Assembly (NCBI RefSeq): GCF_014197615.1
Contig: NZ_JACIFY010000026.1
Span: forward strand, 1 to 61,045
Direction: 5' to 3'
Length of the DNA: 61,045 bases
Source of the DNA: Rhizobium esperanzae
GTDB lineage: Bacteria > Pseudomonadota > Alphaproteobacteria > Rhizobiales > Rhizobiaceae
Both the position numbers and the translations under genes were made by a program. Within the stretch, counting starts at the first letter, position 1; each line of letters starts with the position of its first letter. The notes under the pieces were generated by a model. The model saw only the letters and a program-made list of their open reading frames with translations. It had not been told where the DNA came from and made no database searches. Shown here piece by piece: positions 60,157 through 61,045 of the stretch.

Positions 60157-60954
60157 TTGATCGCCTGGCTGCGCATTGCCCTTGCTGCGGTCGTCATCCT
60201 TGCCGTCAGCATCGTGCTCATGCCGCTGCAGGTGCTGGCACTGCGTTTCGACTGGCGGCTGCGGCGCAGGCTGCCACGCCTCTGGCACCGGATCGTCTGT
60301 TATTGCCTCGGCATCCGCGTGCGCGTGACCGGCAGGCCGGAAGAGCGCCGGCCGCTGATGCTCTGTTCCAACCACTCGTCCTGGCTTGACATCATGGTGA
60401 TGTCGTCGGTTGCCGACGTCGCCTTCATCGCCAAGATCGAGGTCAGCGAATGGCCGATCTTCGGCACGCTTGCCAAGCTGCAGAAGAGCGTCTTCGTCGT
60501 ACGCGAGGAGAAGCGCAGGACCGGTCACCAGGCCAACGAGATCGCCGGGCGCATGGCCGATGGCGAGATCGTCGTGCTCTTTCCGGAAGGCACGACCTCG
60601 GACGGCAATCGGCTGCTGGAGGTCAAATCCTCGCTGTTCGGCGCCGCGGCGATGGCGGTGCCTTATTCGCCGACCGGAACCGTCGTGGTGCAGCCGCTGG
60701 CGATTGCCTATACCAGGGTGCACGGCATCGCCATGGGGCGCTATCACCGGCCGCTCGCTGCCTGGCCGGGGGATATCGAACTTCTGCCGCACCTTCTCGA
60801 CATCGTGCGCTGTGGCGCGATCGATGCCGAGGTCTCCTTCGGCGAGGCGGTGGAATATCGCGCCGACACCAAGCGCAAGGAGGTCAGCGCCGCGATCGCC
60901 ACCCGCATCCGCAGCCTGCTCAATACAAGCCTGCGCGGCCGAAATGTCGTCTAG
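60157..60954 (+). CDS. olsA: Ornithine lipid O-acyltransferase OlsA (PlsC-like)
   Basis: Acylates lyso-ornithine lipid to ornithine lipid, the second and last step after OlsB. The 265-aa PlsC-type acyltransferase has one N-terminal membrane helix (about residues 4-27), the catalytic NHSSWLD motif (H73, D78) and FPEGTT (142-147). General 1-acylglycerol-3-phosphate acyltransferases look the same; I call OlsA from its place after mur, as I recall for rhizobial genomes, and from olsB being nearby. It starts at TTG with GGGAG 8 nt upstream. The stop abuts a possible insertion-element end. Confidence 0.82.
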   Translation: MIAWLRIALAAVVILAVSIVLMPLQVLALRFDWRLRRRLPRLWHRIVCYCLGIRVRVTGRPEERRPLMLCSNHSSWLDIMVMSSVADVAFIAKIEVSEWPIFGTLAKLQKSVFVVREEKRRTGHQANEIAGRMADGEIVVLFPEGTTSDGNRLLEVKSSLFGAAAMAVPYSPTGTVVVQPLAIAYTRVHGIAMGRYHRPLAAWPGDIELLPHLLDIVRCGAIDAEVSFGEAVEYRADTKRKEVSAAIATRIRSLLNTSLRGRNVV

Positions 60955-61045
60955 CAGGCTGTTGAAGAAGTCTCCTGTTTGGCCTTTAGTATGGCCTCGT
61001 CGCCGTTGTGGTATGCGAACGTGATTTCGATCGTGCCATCGTCGA
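60951..61045 (-). other. Possible 3' end of a minus-strand coding sequence or insertion element
   Basis: The last 95 bp hold a minus-strand open frame of 30 codons ending in TAG exactly at the olsA stop. The peptide (ending ILKAKQETSSTAC) looks protein-like. The DNA next to olsA reads CAGGCTGTTGAAGAAG, which resembles the ends of some insertion sequences. It is too short to decide; chance openness of 30 codons is not rare at this GC content. Confidence 0.25.

Overview
This window is a stretch of the main chromosome of an alphaproteobacterium of the Rhizobium etli / R. leguminosarum type. The basis is GC-rich coding sequence with strong third-position GC bias, a pair of ornithine-lipid genes (olsB, olsA), a Mur-type Fur protein, a PTA-fused malic enzyme, and gene order typical of Rhizobiaceae. 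Almost all of it is core housekeeping DNA. There is no CRISPR array, prophage, rRNA or tRNA that I can see.

Layout. 0.1-2.2 kb: a chemoreceptor. 2.4-5.8 kb: rpmH-rnpA-yidC-engB behind a near-consensus sigma-70 promoter. 5.8-7.8 kb, minus strand: an ECF sigma factor, its RskA-type anti-sigma factor and a fasciclin-domain protein. 7.9-16 kb: argB, an ArsR repressor divergent from a fatty-acid desaturase, an FMN-dependent alpha-hydroxyacid dehydrogenase, an ICL/PEP-mutase-like enzyme coupled to ada, a B12-radical SAM protein and a HAD nucleotidase. 16-26.3 kb: EF-hand protein, LOG-family protein, dapD-dapE-membrane protein, then truA, fmt and def, with a FitAB-like toxin-antitoxin pair lodged between fmt and def, then rmuC and a ribokinase-like gene. 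26.6-29 kb: a second chemoreceptor. 29-35.6 kb: the ptsN-hpf-rpoN-lptB-lptA-lptC block with sppA divergent. 35.6-43 kb: ihfB, a LapA-like protein, GNAT, orphan CoxG, Nudix, two RNA-methyltransferase-like genes, lspA and a hybrid histidine kinase. 43-61 kb: olsB, an AraC regulator, malic enzyme, mutS, a 91-aa unknown, glnD, murJ, a VOC protein, trpS, a universal stress protein, nfuA-like, tsaB, rimI, mur and olsA.

Themes. Cell-envelope biogenesis is dense (yidC, lptABC, lspA, murJ, dapDE, olsA/olsB, sppA), as is nitrogen and growth control (rpoN, ptsN, hpf, glnD) and translation or tRNA function (rpmH, rnpA, engB, def, fmt, truA, trpS, tsaB, rimI). Several genes are translationally coupled by ATGA or TGATG overlaps (rnpA/yidC, sigma/anti-sigma, ada/ICL-like, fmt/truA, antitoxin/toxin, methyltransferase/TrmH/lspA, tsaB/rimI).

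I see no clear new defence or mobile system. The best leads are the ECF-RskA-fasciclin module, the toxin-antitoxin pair inside the def-fmt-truA cluster, the ArsR/desaturase pair with its repeated operator-like motif, a degenerate second receiver in the hybrid kinase, a leader hairpin beside the EF-hand gene start, and a possible insertion-element end at the right edge directly against olsA.
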